A DNA stretch of 30,832 nt from Parcubacteria group bacterium GW2011_GWA1_47_8 (lineage in GTDB: Bacteria > Patescibacteriota > Minisyncoccia > Phycocordibacterales > UBA1550): the NCBI GenBank assembly GCA_000996605.1, contig LCOP01000007.1, positions 14,185-45,016 on the forward strand, written 5' to 3'. The translations under genes and the position numbers were made by a program. This document shows positions 21,954 through 29,864 of this stretch, in pieces. The notes beneath the pieces are model-generated. The model was not told the origin of the DNA, did no database searches, and saw nothing but the letters and a program-made list of their open reading frames with translations. The first letter of the stretch is position 1; every line of letters begins with the position of its first letter.

Positions 21954-23501
21954 TCAAAACTCGTATGTTGATTTTTTTGCGCGTAACGAGCTCGCATTTT
22001 TTTGTTTCGAACTCCGCGCGTGCTTCACGATGAGCACGCCAAAAAATATGTACGACACGAACACCGCCACGAGCGGGAACTCCGACACCTCGACCGACGC
22101 AAACGGCAGTGCCGCAAAGAATTCAACGACCGAAATAATGTACCAGAGCAATACGTACGAAATGGCAACGAGAGGCATGGCCGCAAATGCACTCCCCATG
22201 CCAACGATGCTCGTCGCGAAAACCATGAGCATCGCAAGTGGTATAAACGGAAGCACAAAAAAGTTTGCAATCATTCCCACGAGCGACATCGTCCCCATGT
22301 GATAGAGCAGTATCGGGAGCACAAAAATTTGCGCAGAAACAGTGGCAACAAAAATTTCTCGCATGCCAAACCGCGGCGAAACCCACAAAAAATATTTCTC
22401 GATGACTGGCGCAAAAGCAAGGATTGCAAACGTCGCCGCGAACGACAGTTGGAACGACACATCGGAGAGCAGGATCAGGGGGTTCAGCGCAACCATGACA
22501 ACCCCCGCGAAACACAGTGCGCGAAGCGCATCTCCTGTTCTCCCGAGTGCGCGTCCGAGAATAATAATGAGTGCCATCACCGTGGCGCGCACGACGGTTG
22601 ACCCACCACCCACCATCATCGCAAAGAGTACGATGCCCAGAGCGCTCCCGATGAGTCGCCACGCAAGCGGCAAGACCGAAAGCAGACGCGAGATCGCCGT
22701 CGCCACGATCGCGATGTTGTATCCCGAGAGCACTACAATATGCGCGACCCCGGTTTCGCGAAACTTTTGCAGGAGTTCCGTCCCGAGAGACTGCTGTGCG
22801 CCAAGAAGGATTCCGCCGGCGAGCGACGCTTCGGGCTCAGGAATAATCTTTGTGATGACCGCAAGAAACGCGTCACGCCCCGCAAACAATGTTTCATACA
22901 CACGATTTCCTTTACCGTGCGCGACAACTGAAACACGCGGATACGAGATTTCATAATGCACGCCGTCTTTCGCCAAGTACGCACGATAGTCGAACGCGCG
23001 ACCGCCCGGATCCGCGGGAAAGTTTTTCGGTATGGATATCTTTCCTTCGACCGTCACCTCATCACCATACCGAAGCTCCGGATATGGTGGCACCCGCACC
23101 AAAATACGTACCGAAGACGGCAACGTACGAAGCAAATCAGACTGCTCTTGTAAGAAAGAGTTCACTTCAAGAATAATGTTCGTATACTGATCACGGACAT
23201 CGGGGTCTCGCGCGACCACCCCATGTGCCACTACAGACTTCCCCGCGAACGCATCGAGAACGTGAACATTCTTTATGACTGATGAAACATTCGCGGAAAG
23301 AATGCCGAGTCCGCATGCAAACAGAACCGATGAAACAAGAAAACCGCGTACGTGCCACAAACCGAGATCGGTAAAAAACGCCACAAGCACTGCCAAACAC
23401 GCGAAAAGTATCGCAAAGGAAAATCCGAAACCAAGAAAAGTCTCGAGTGCGGCCCCGCACACAAAACCTAGCGTGGATCCATAGACGTACATTGAATGCA
23501 T
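21954..23501 (-). CDS. comEC: ComEC/Rec2-type DNA-uptake channel, without hydrolase domain
   Basis: The channel that carries single-stranded DNA across the cytoplasmic membrane in natural transformation. From the ATG at 23501 (MHSMYVYGSTLGF) it has 515 residues; the frame extends 22 codons upstream, but those look non-genic. N-terminal helices are followed by a soluble OB-like DUF4131 region (about residues 80-210, with VRVPPYPELRYGDEVTVEGKI). The Competence domain follows, with the signature GVAHIVVLSGYNIAIV near residue 260 and about eight hydrophobic helices. The C-terminal metallo-beta-lactamase domain of canonical ComEC is absent; a separate gene at 20352-21215 encodes it. Confidence 0.92.
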   Translation of the reverse strand: MHSMYVYGSTLGFVCGAALETFLGFGFSFAILFACLAVLVAFFTDLGLWHVRGFLVSSVLFACGLGILSANVSSVIKNVHVLDAFAGKSVVAHGVVARDPDVRDQYTNIILEVNSFLQEQSDLLRTLPSSVRILVRVPPYPELRYGDEVTVEGKISIPKNFPADPGGRAFDYRAYLAKDGVHYEISYPRVSVVAHGKGNRVYETLFAGRDAFLAVITKIIPEPEASLAGGILLGAQQSLGTELLQKFRETGVAHIVVLSGYNIAIVATAISRLLSVLPLAWRLIGSALGIVLFAMMVGGGSTVVRATVMALIIILGRALGRTGDALRALCFAGVVMVALNPLILLSDVSFQLSFAATFAILAFAPVIEKYFLWVSPRFGMREIFVATVSAQIFVLPILLYHMGTMSLVGMIANFFVLPFIPLAMLMVFATSIVGMGSAFAAMPLVAISYVLLWYIISVVEFFAALPFASVEVSEFPLVAVFVSYIFFGVLIVKHARSSKQKNASSLRAKKSTYEF

Positions 23502-23584
23502 ACCGATTATTCTACCGCGTTTTGAGAAATACCGCCCTCTTGGTATCCTATCGGTAGGTTCGTACAAAACAAAGGAGAGATGTT

Positions 23585-24112
23585 ATGGGTATGAACATCA
23601 GTGCTGAAGTAACCATCCCCTTGAGAGCTGTTTCCGTAGCAGATACTAAGAAACTTTTCCATCCCGCCGATGCGCACGCAAGAAGATTCTTGCAAATCTA
23701 TGGGGACAAAGAAGTCGTAAGCTGTCCGGTAGAGTATACTCACGACATAGACGTAGCAACATTTTCCATTTGCTCCACGACCACAGAAGAATCCCTGCAA
23801 GAACTTTCTGCAAAAATACATACACAGGGATGGCACTTCGGATCGATTGCTGATTGGTATCAGTACATACAAAAAAACCAAACTCTCACGGCAAGTCGCA
23901 CGTGGCTACTCGGGACGATTTACCACGATGAAGAGTACCACGAATGGTTCCCGATTGTTACTCCGCGCACGAAAAAACCCTCTCCACTGTCATCCGTCGC
24001 ACTCCGAAATGCGATTGCAAATATGGTAATGCGTTTGAGATTAGCAAAACAGCTACCTCCGGGGACCGAGATTCTTTTGGTAAAGATGGTAAAAAAATCT
24101 CCGCAAAAATAG
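23585..24112 (+). CDS. Hypothetical protein
   Basis: A 175-residue soluble protein (MGMNISAEVTIPLRAVSVADTK...). A strong Shine-Dalgarno sequence (AAAGGAG) lies eight bases before the ATG, one of the few in this window, and a clear terminator follows, so the gene is probably real and transcribed alone. The sequence is rich in aromatic residues in the middle (WHFGSIADWYQYIQ, YHDEEYHEWFPIV) and basic at the C-terminus. No membrane segment or known motif is recognised. It diverges from comEC across about 83 bp. Confidence 0.7.
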   Translation: MGMNISAEVTIPLRAVSVADTKKLFHPADAHARRFLQIYGDKEVVSCPVEYTHDIDVATFSICSTTTEESLQELSAKIHTQGWHFGSIADWYQYIQKNQTLTASRTWLLGTIYHDEEYHEWFPIVTPRTKKPSPLSSVALRNAIANMVMRLRLAKQLPPGTEILLVKMVKKSPQK

Positions 24113-24147
24113 CAGTCGCAATACATCATCGCGACTGCTTTCCTTTT
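24111..24147 (+). terminator. Terminator of the hypothetical gene
   Basis: AGCAGTCGC (24111-24119) pairs with GCGACTGCT (24131-24139), followed by TTCCTTTTTT. The stop codon overlaps the start of the stem. Confidence 0.88.
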
Positions 24148-24177
24148 TTAAAAATGATATTCCCTCGCGATGCGCCC

Positions 24178-25104
24178 CTACCCCCGCCACTCCTTTTCGA
24201 TGCTCCGTTCATCATCCGCACTAAATGCTTTTTTAAATTTCGCGCCCGTGACCCCCTTCACCCGTTTTTCACATTCCGCCCATGTTGCGTGTTTCATAAA
24301 TTTTTCAGCAACCAAACTCACGTACGAATACGCCTTTGCGCTCGATTTTGGTTTTGATTTTTTTGCCGCGATTTTTTTTGCATCACCCGTGTGTATACCG
24401 AGGTCGACACTGTACAGACTCCGTGCGCCGTCAAAAAGTTTCGTGGGTTTCCCGTCGGCAAATGTCGTTGCGATCTCGTCGGCGCGATCGTTGCCGGGAA
24501 TTCCCGCATGTCCCGGCGTATAATTCCATGCGATTGTCGTACCGCTCAGTTGAATGTCAGAAACGACACCTGCCAACTCTTCCCACAAATCCCGATTCAG
24601 CACTTCTTCTTTTTTGCTGTTCATCCATCCGTTCTTCTGCCAGGCATACACCCACTTGGTAATACCATTAATAACATACCGCGAGTCGACGCGCATATCG
24701 ATTGTCGTTGCATTATCCTGCCCGCCAAAGCTTGACCGCAAATTTACTAAAGTGCCGTGCGGGGATACCAAAGAGATTGATGGTGTTTCTTTGTGACCAG
24801 CTTGTGTAACTTTGGGCGGTGGCAGGCGGGCGAGGTCGCGGGCAACGCCGAGTGCCGCGATTGCCGCCGCAAGTTCCATCCGATTGTTTGTCGTATGTTT
24901 TTCTCCTCCCCCGAGTTCGATGACTTTCGACCCCATTAGAGACGGAGACACGCTGCGAGCCCTCGCGGTCTCTAACGGGGCATGCTTTACACTTTCGACT
25001 TTTGACTTGTCATCGCCCCAAGCGATGATCGCCCCCCATCCTCCGGGACCCGGATTCCCGCGCGATGATCCGTCGGTGTAAATGATGATTGTTGGTTTTT
25101 TCAT
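24178..25104 (-). CDS. rnhA: Ribonuclease HI with two element-derived insertions and a C-terminal viroplasmin-like domain
   Basis: Degrades RNA in RNA-DNA hybrids. Catalytic residues are D11 (YTDGSSRGNPGPGG), E77 (NNRMELAA), D140 (DMRVDSRYV) and D206, with H199 in PGHAGIPGNDRADE, so the active site is complete. The length is 308 residues, against about 155 in E. coli. Part of the excess is a C-terminal viroplasmin-like domain (about residues 258-308, ATWAECEKRVKGVTGAKFKKAF), usually N-terminal in eukaryotic RNase H1. The rest is two in-frame insertions, residues 42-58 and 92-130, each matching a palindromic DNA element at 24931-24980 and 24717-24830. Both fall in loops between core strands. 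It precedes recJ's end in the same direction with 9 bp between the genes. Confidence 0.95.
   Translation of the reverse strand: MKKPTIIIYTDGSSRGNPGPGGWGAIIAWGDDKSKVESVKHAPLETARARSVSPSLMGSKVIELGGGEKHTTNNRMELAAAIAALGVARDLARLPPPKVTQAGHKETPSISLVSPHGTLVNLRSSFGGQDNATTIDMRVDSRYVINGITKWVYAWQKNGWMNSKKEEVLNRDLWEELAGVVSDIQLSGTTIAWNYTPGHAGIPGNDRADEIATTFADGKPTKLFDGARSLYSVDLGIHTGDAKKIAAKKSKPKSSAKAYSYVSLVAEKFMKHATWAECEKRVKGVTGAKFKKAFSADDERSIEKEWRG
24717..24830. repeat. 114-bp in-frame element, copy in rnhA
   Basis: Identical at 103 of 114 positions to 25245-25358 in recJ. The ends are imperfect inverted repeats (CCTGCCCGCCAAAG at one end, CTTTGGGCGGTGGCAGG at the other). It adds 38 codons (RLPPPKVTQ...KETPSI...LVS...VNLR...FGGQ) to RNase HI without breaking the frame. 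Confidence 0.9.
24931..24980. repeat. 50-bp palindromic element, in frame in rnhA
   Basis: CCCCATTAGAGAC (24931-24943) and GTCTCTAACGGGG (24968-24980) are inverted repeats with one mismatch. They are the same end sequence as in the elements before rpsQ and tpiA, with a short GC-rich middle. It encodes about residues 42-58 of RNase HI (PLETARARSVSPSLMG), a segment absent from ordinary RNase HI. Confidence 0.78.
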
Positions 25105-25113
25105 TTCCTTAGT

Positions 25114-26904
25114 TTAGATTTTTTTACTCAAAGATACAATCCTCAGACGAAGCTCGCGCTTGCCGCGAAACATATTGAGTTCCATTGTTGCAACAAGGTC
25201 GATCGTATCTCCGGAAATAAGCTCTGGTAAATTTTCCTTTTCTACCTGCCCGCCAAAGCCTGCCCGTAAATTTACTGAAGTGCTATGCGAGGATACCAAA
25301 GGGATTGATGGTGTTTCTTTGTAATCGGCTTGTGTAACTTTGGGCGGTGGCAGGCGGGTAAAAAACATAATCGCCTTGATTGCGGAATTTTCAAATGTAA
25401 GTTCGAGATGCACATTCTCTTTTCCAAAGCGGCGCACGAGCGCCACGCGAATATTCTCAAACAAAAACGTCGGTTTCGGATTACCGATGCCGAACGGCGC
25501 GAAACGCTCGACCACTTTCCATGTCGACCAGTTTGCTTCACCGAGGGTAAGTGTCGCGTCGATCATCTGCTCCTCCGCTTCTTTCTCTCGACGAACGTTT
25601 TGATACACGGAGACCAGCTCGTCCTCGAGCGTGTGGATCGCATCCGTCTCGACCGAGAACCCCCCCGAGAGCGCGTGTCCACCCACGTCAACGAACACAC
25701 CCTTGCGCACCGCGGTCATCATCTCTACTACATTCACTGTGCCGTCCGAGCGACACGAACCCTTGATCCGTCCGTCATCCGTCCTCCCCCACACAAAAAC
25801 CGTCCGCGCATACGCTTCGACCAAGTTGCTCGCCACCAGCCCCGCAAGCCCGGGTCGCCACGCGGGGTTCCCAATAACGATCACGTCGCGCATCGCGCTT
25901 TCAATATGGCGTGCATCCAAATGTTTCCGTGCGTCCTTCACCATACTCGCGACGAGACCCTTGCGCGTGTCGTTCAAATGCGCGAGGTGCTCCGCGAGCG
26001 TGTCTGCTTCGGCATCGTCCTCTGTCGCAAGCAAACGAAATGCATCGAGCGGATTTCCCATGCGACTCGCCGCATTGATCCGCGGTCCGATCATGAACCC
26101 CACATCATCTTCGACGATGCTCTCCTGTCGCATGTCCATTTTCTGGAGAAGCTTCCGCAAGCCCACCCGTCGCGACTTGCGCAAAACCTGAAGTCCGTAA
26201 TACGCGAGCACACGATTCTCATTTTGAAGCGGGACCATATCCGCAATCGTCGAAAGCCCCGCCATGTCGAGAAGCCACTTCTCCCAGCCGACGGGCACAT
26301 TCCATTTCTCTCGACCGCGCGAAAGGAGTGCGCATGCGAGCTTCCACGCAACCCCCGCCCCGCAGAGCATGTTGTCGGGATACGTATCTCCCTTTTGTTT
26401 TGAATTAAGAATTGCGTACGCTTTAGGCAGGACTTCTTGCGGAAGGTGATGATCAGTAATGATGACATCCATACCGAGCTCGTTTGCGCGCTCCACCTCC
26501 GCGACGTCCGTGATGGCACAATCAACTGTGATCATGAGTGTTACGCCTTCCGTGGCAAGTTTCTCGACTGCCGTAATATTCAGTCCGTACCCTTCATTGT
26601 GCCGATGTGGAATATAATTTTGAAAATTTTGATAGCCAATCTTTTTGAAAAAGTCGTGGAGCACAACCGAACCCGGAATACCATCGCAATCATAGTCGCC
26701 GTAGACGACGATATGTTCATTTGCCTCCATCGCCGCAAGGATACGCAAAACTGCGCGTTCCATCCCCATGATGAGAAACGGGTCGTAAATGTCCCGAGCA
26801 TAATCAGGGTTTAAAAACTTCTCCGCCGCCTCAGGCGTTAGAATCCGCCGATTTTTCAGAAGTGTTTGTGTAAGATCCGGATAGCTCGAGAGGTTGAGTG
26901 ACAT
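25114..26904 (-). CDS. recJ: Single-stranded-DNA exonuclease RecJ with an element-derived insertion
   Basis: A 5'-to-3' exonuclease of the DHH family acting in recombination and repair. The ATG at 26904 (MSLNLSSYPDL) gives 596 residues; seven extra upstream codons are possible. Motif I YGDYDCDG is at residues 68-75, and the DHH motif (IITDHH) near residue 150. The DHHA1 domain includes GGHALSGGF around residues 400-410. Residues 516-554 are an in-frame insertion (RLPPPKVTQADYKETPSI...FGGQ) in the C-terminal OB-like region, encoded by a 114-bp element nearly identical to one in rnhA next door. Catalytic motifs are intact. It diverges from the HIT gene across about 29 bp. Confidence 0.95.
   Translation of the reverse strand: MSLNLSSYPDLTQTLLKNRRILTPEAAEKFLNPDYARDIYDPFLIMGMERAVLRILAAMEANEHIVVYGDYDCDGIPGSVVLHDFFKKIGYQNFQNYIPHRHNEGYGLNITAVEKLATEGVTLMITVDCAITDVAEVERANELGMDVIITDHHLPQEVLPKAYAILNSKQKGDTYPDNMLCGAGVAWKLACALLSRGREKWNVPVGWEKWLLDMAGLSTIADMVPLQNENRVLAYYGLQVLRKSRRVGLRKLLQKMDMRQESIVEDDVGFMIGPRINAASRMGNPLDAFRLLATEDDAEADTLAEHLAHLNDTRKGLVASMVKDARKHLDARHIESAMRDVIVIGNPAWRPGLAGLVASNLVEAYARTVFVWGRTDDGRIKGSCRSDGTVNVVEMMTAVRKGVFVDVGGHALSGGFSVETDAIHTLEDELVSVYQNVRREKEAEEQMIDATLTLGEANWSTWKVVERFAPFGIGNPKPTFLFENIRVALVRRFGKENVHLELTFENSAIKAIMFFTRLPPPKVTQADYKETPSIPLVSSHSTSVNLRAGFGGQVEKENLPELISGDTIDLVATMELNMFRGKRELRLRIVSLSKKI
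25245..25358. repeat. 114-bp in-frame element, copy in recJ
   Basis: The second copy of the element at 24717-24830, in the same orientation and the same reading frame, 90 percent identical. It is flanked in the protein by ordinary RecJ sequence (AIKAIMFFT before; VEKENLPELISGDTIDLV after). Confidence 0.9.
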
Positions 26905-26933
26905 GAACCGCATTCTATCATACAATAACCCAT

Positions 26934-27344
26934 ATGCCCGATTGCCTATTTTGCAAAATCATTGCGGGGAAAATTCCGTCACAAAAAGTCTACGAGGACG
27001 ACACGGTGCTCGCATTTTTGGACATTCACCCCGTAAACGTCGGACACACGCTCATCATTCCCAAAGCGCATCATGCGAATCTGTATGAAACCCCCGATGA
27101 AACCCTCGCGCACATGACAACCGTCGCGAAAAAAATTTCCATCGCAGTAAAATCTGCACTCGGTGCCGATGGTATCAATATCGAGATGAACAACGAGCCC
27201 GACGCAGGGCAAGTTATTTTACACTCCCACCTCCACATCATCCCTCGATTCCAAGGCGACGGTTTCACTTATTGGCACGGCGCCCGCGGGTACAACGAAG
27301 GCGAAGCAGATGGGGTTGCGCAAAAAATCAAAATGCACCTCTAG
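26934..27344 (+). CDS. HIT-family nucleotide hydrolase/transferase
   Basis: A 136-residue histidine-triad protein. HIT (Hint-type) proteins hydrolyse nucleoside phosphoramidates and related nucleotides. The catalytic triad motif is HSHLH at residues 97-101 (VILHSHLHIIPRF). The N-terminal CLFCKIIAGKIPS carries the CxxC that often binds zinc. HPVNVGHTLIIPKAHH at about residues 32-47 is typical. The stop codon lies at the centre of a palindromic terminator. The cellular substrate cannot be told from sequence. Confidence 0.93.
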   Translation: MPDCLFCKIIAGKIPSQKVYEDDTVLAFLDIHPVNVGHTLIIPKAHHANLYETPDETLAHMTTVAKKISIAVKSALGADGINIEMNNEPDAGQVILHSHLHIIPRFQGDGFTYWHGARGYNEGEADGVAQKIKMHL

Positions 27345-27359
27345 AGGTGCATTTTGATT
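27326..27359. terminator. Bidirectional terminator shared by the HIT gene and the convergent unit
   Basis: A perfect 34-bp palindrome, AATCAAAATGCACCT-CTAG-AGGTGCATTTTGATT, with A/T runs on both sides. The CTAG centre contains the HIT gene's stop codon. Confidence 0.85.
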
Positions 27360-27396
27360 TTCAGAAATTACGCCCTCAAAAATCTCCATTGTTTTA

Positions 27397-27972
27397 TCAG
27401 TCCTTGCGGTGAATTATATAAAGCGTTGTGCTCCCTTGAGAACGAACTTCTTCTGCGTCAATTTCGCCAATGAGCTGTCTTAGTCGGGTACTTGATAACC
27501 CTTCTGCAGATTGAGCGAGACCAATACTTGGGTTCCAATCAGGATGCCCCAACTCTGTCATAGATGGTATATCATTCCACAAACGAATTTCTGGACTACC
27601 AAACGACGGATCCCTGTATGTAAGATACAATTCCTTATTAGCATTATGGACGATTCTTCTAATCAACTCAGGAGAAGCATTACGAATTTCATTTGGAATA
27701 AATTGTGGATCAGTAATAATATAACCAAAAGTTTTCCCTAATAAACCTAATGTGCTCAAAGCATCTTTATCTATTAAAGACTCTTTTATCTTGTCCTCTA
27801 CCAGCAAATTCTCCTTCTCCCCCTTCTCATCCACCGAATACTCCGCCCCTCCTTTCAAAAGCTCCGCATCCGAAATTGTGCGTGATTTTTCAAGATTCGC
27901 GATCTCCTCTGATGTATACTGTTTCGGTTCAAATTTTGGTTCCATATTTTGTGGTATTAACGATTCCAACAC
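27397..27972 (-). CDS. Hypothetical protein
   Basis: A soluble protein of 191 residues, or 182 if the ATG at 27945 (MEPKFEPKQY) is used; no Shine-Dalgarno sequence decides between them. The N-terminal third is Glu/Lys-rich (SEEIANLEKSRT, VDEKGEKENLLVEDK). The middle contains PELIRRIVHNANKELYLTYRDP and WNDIPSMTELGHPDWNPS, and the C-terminus is LRQLIGEIDAEEV. No family is recognised. It is A/T-rich compared with its neighbours. It follows the PaaX-like gene and has a half-copy of the CCTATAGG palindrome directly upstream. Confidence 0.65.
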   Translation of the reverse strand: MLESLIPQNMEPKFEPKQYTSEEIANLEKSRTISDAELLKGGAEYSVDEKGEKENLLVEDKIKESLIDKDALSTLGLLGKTFGYIITDPQFIPNEIRNASPELIRRIVHNANKELYLTYRDPSFGSPEIRLWNDIPSMTELGHPDWNPSIGLAQSAEGLSSTRLRQLIGEIDAEEVRSQGSTTLYIIHRKD

Positions 27973-27998
27973 GACCTATAGGTCGCGTTGTATGATAG
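27968..27998. promoter_or_regulatory. CCTATAGG palindrome (half-intact copy)
   Basis: AAC-a-CGACCTATAGGTCG-c-GTT (27968-27989) is symmetric around CCTATAGG, followed by a GTATGATAG arm at the same distance from the centre as in the copy at 28622-28661. The matching left outer arm is missing, because the 5' region of the hypothetical gene takes its place. Confidence 0.45.
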
Positions 27999-28051
27999 TC
28001 TGCTTTTTCTTACTTCGATCAAAACGCACTTACGACGACGCCACCATACCG

Positions 28052-28603
28052 TCAGTAAATACCGAAGTGACGACGCACCTTTTCTGCATTTTCAATATCA
28101 GTTGCTTCAATATAAATAATATGCTTTCGTACGCCAAAAAATTCACCGACAAAATCAACTTCTCTCTTGCATAGGTAGGGTGACACAAATATTGATTTTT
28201 GGAGAGGATACATTCCGATTTCTTTTATTTTTGCACTCACTGCGCGTCGCGCATACTTTTGTGTTTCAGGAATATCGAAGGTTATCAAATGCCATCGTCT
28301 GTCCCATTTTTTGAGCGGCTTGATATGCAGAGTGTCAAGATTGTATGCAAGCACCCTCTTCTTCCCAAATTCTGTTATTTCAATGACATCTTGCCCATTT
28401 TTTCGTTTGATACGCACGAGTTTCTTTTGCTGCAACCCGCGCACAGCCTGAGTAATGCGATATTTGTCGCGTGCACCCTTCGTCTTAAAAAGTTTTGCGA
28501 TATGAGTGAGCCCCGGGGCAACAATACACAGGGCAATAAACCCGCCCGTAGCAAGACCTGTCAAGATTTCTTTTGCCAATTCTCCTCGTTCGTAGTTTTT
28601 CAT
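28052..28603 (-). CDS. PaaX-like protein: winged helix plus Cas2-fold domain
   Basis: A 183-residue protein. The N-terminus has a hydrophobic stretch (LTGLATGGFIALCIVAPG, about residues 14-31), then a winged-helix-like segment (DKYRITQAVRGLQQKKLVRIKRKNGQDVIEITEFGK, about residues 46-82). The C-terminal part (WHLITFDIPETQKYARRAVSAKI, GMYPLQKSIFVSPY, HIIYIEATDI) is the ferredoxin-like domain shared by PaaX repressors and Cas2. PaaX proteins repress phenylacetate catabolism, but no such genes are here, and no CRISPR array or cas1 is present. A regulatory or nuclease role is open. A CCTATAGG palindrome lies just upstream. Confidence 0.8.
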   Translation of the reverse strand: MKNYERGELAKEILTGLATGGFIALCIVAPGLTHIAKLFKTKGARDKYRITQAVRGLQQKKLVRIKRKNGQDVIEITEFGKKRVLAYNLDTLHIKPLKKWDRRWHLITFDIPETQKYARRAVSAKIKEIGMYPLQKSIFVSPYLCKREVDFVGEFFGVRKHIIYIEATDIENAEKVRRHFGIY

Positions 28604-28621
28604 ATAGTGTCTATTTACATA

Positions 28622-28661
28622 CTATCATATAACACGACCTATAGGTAATCTTATATGATAG
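28622..28661. promoter_or_regulatory. CCTATAGG-centred palindrome upstream of the PaaX-like gene
   Basis: Perfect 11-bp arms CTATCATATAA (28622-28632) and TTATATGATAG (28651-28661) around CCTATAGG (28638-28645). On the minus strand TATGAT in the proximal arm could serve as the -10 box of the PaaX-like gene, so a protein bound here would block its promoter. Confidence 0.55.
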
Positions 28662-28708
28662 CAGGACGCTCATACTACTCATGCTAAAGGCAGGAGGCGC
28701 ATTCCGGC

Positions 28709-29863
28709 TTACTTTCTTTTTTTATTTTTTAGAATCGCGTCGATACCAGGGAGCTTGCCGTCGACGAGATAATCGAGCGTTGCGCCCCCACCAGTCGAAA
28801 CGAATGAGAGTTTTTTTTCGACGCCGAGCTTTAGGGCAATCACCGCCGTGTCGCCGCCACCAATGATTGACGTTGCGCGGGTTTCCATAATCGCATTGAG
28901 GAGCATGGTCGTTCCCTTGTCGAATCCGCCTTCGTAATAGCCGAGTGGTCCGTTCCACACGACCAGTTTTGCTTTTTTCAAAATCGGCCTGAGGTCTTTG
29001 ATCGTCTGCGGACCGACATCGACGATACTATCCCCCACGGCAAGTTCATCAATATGTTTGATCGTGGTTTTTTTACCCTCGCCGTTTTTTACCACCACAT
29101 CACTCGGCAAAATAATCTTTCCTTTTTTCAAAAGCGGCGTGAGCTTGAAATCATACTTATCGACAAAAGACTTCCCCACCTCGAATCCTGCGTCGTGGAA
29201 AAAATCATTCGCGAGTACTCCGCCGACAAATACCTGATTGGCAATTTTCAAAAACTTCTTCATAAGTGGCATCTTGGTTTCAAACTTCGCACCACCCAAA
29301 ATAAAAAGAAATGGGTGCTTGGGCTTAAGGGCAAGCGCCAAGTGTTTGAGCTCGTCGGCAATTAAAAATCCTACATAGCTCGGGAGATACTTTGGGATGC
29401 CAACAATTGACGCGTGCGCGCGGTGCGTTGCCGCAAACGCATCGTCTACGTAGATGTCCCCAAACGAGGCAAGATATTTTGCAAACGCTGGATCATTTTT
29501 CTCTTCTCGGTCATCCGCGCGCAGATTTTCAAACACGACAACACCACCTTCGGGCAGGCCGTCCACCACGGCACGCGCCTGCTCACTCTTGAAATCAGGG
29601 ACAAAACCAACCGGCATTGTCTGTCCGAGGTATCGCACAATGGGTTTCAGTGAAGACATCGCGTCTTTACCGATGTGCGAGAGAATGATAATGCGCGCTT
29701 TTTTCTTGCGCAAGTATTCAATCGTAGGAATCGTGCGATCAATGCGCATCGCCTCGACGATCTTGCCATTTTTGATCGGCACATTGAAATCGAGACGCAA
29801 AATAACGCGCTTGCCTTTCAACTCTTTGATGTCTTTAATCGTCGGGATAGTCTGTGCTTTCAT
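28709..29863 (-). CDS. pgk: Phosphoglycerate kinase
   Basis: Transfers the phosphate of 1,3-bisphosphoglycerate to ADP, the first ATP-yielding step of lower glycolysis. The ATG at 29863 gives 384 residues. The N-terminal domain shows VILRLDFNVPIKNGKI and LSHIGKD, with VVFENLRADDREEKNDPAFAKYLAS following. The hinge and C-terminal domain show FILGGAKFETKMPLMKKF, VVWNGPLGYYE and the nucleotide-binding motif GGGDTAVIALKLGV, then FVSTGGGATLDYL. It starts one base after the tpiA stop codon, so the genes form an operon. Confidence 0.97.
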   Translation of the reverse strand: MKAQTIPTIKDIKELKGKRVILRLDFNVPIKNGKIVEAMRIDRTIPTIEYLRKKKARIIILSHIGKDAMSSLKPIVRYLGQTMPVGFVPDFKSEQARAVVDGLPEGGVVVFENLRADDREEKNDPAFAKYLASFGDIYVDDAFAATHRAHASIVGIPKYLPSYVGFLIADELKHLALALKPKHPFLFILGGAKFETKMPLMKKFLKIANQVFVGGVLANDFFHDAGFEVGKSFVDKYDFKLTPLLKKGKIILPSDVVVKNGEGKKTTIKHIDELAVGDSIVDVGPQTIKDLRPILKKAKLVVWNGPLGYYEGGFDKGTTMLLNAIMETRATSIIGGGDTAVIALKLGVEKKLSFVSTGGGATLDYLVDGKLPGIDAILKNKKRK

Positions 29864-29864
29864 A

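Noticed and set aside
25330..26403. 357-codon plus-strand frame opposite recJ
   Set aside because: It lies entirely antisense to recJ, whose motifs are intact. The translation is His/Arg/Cys-rich and has no ribosome-binding site.
28052..28603. Part of a CRISPR-Cas locus (Cas2-like fold)
   Set aside because: No repeat-spacer array, cas1 or effector gene is present. The N-terminal winged-helix segment fits PaaX architecture.
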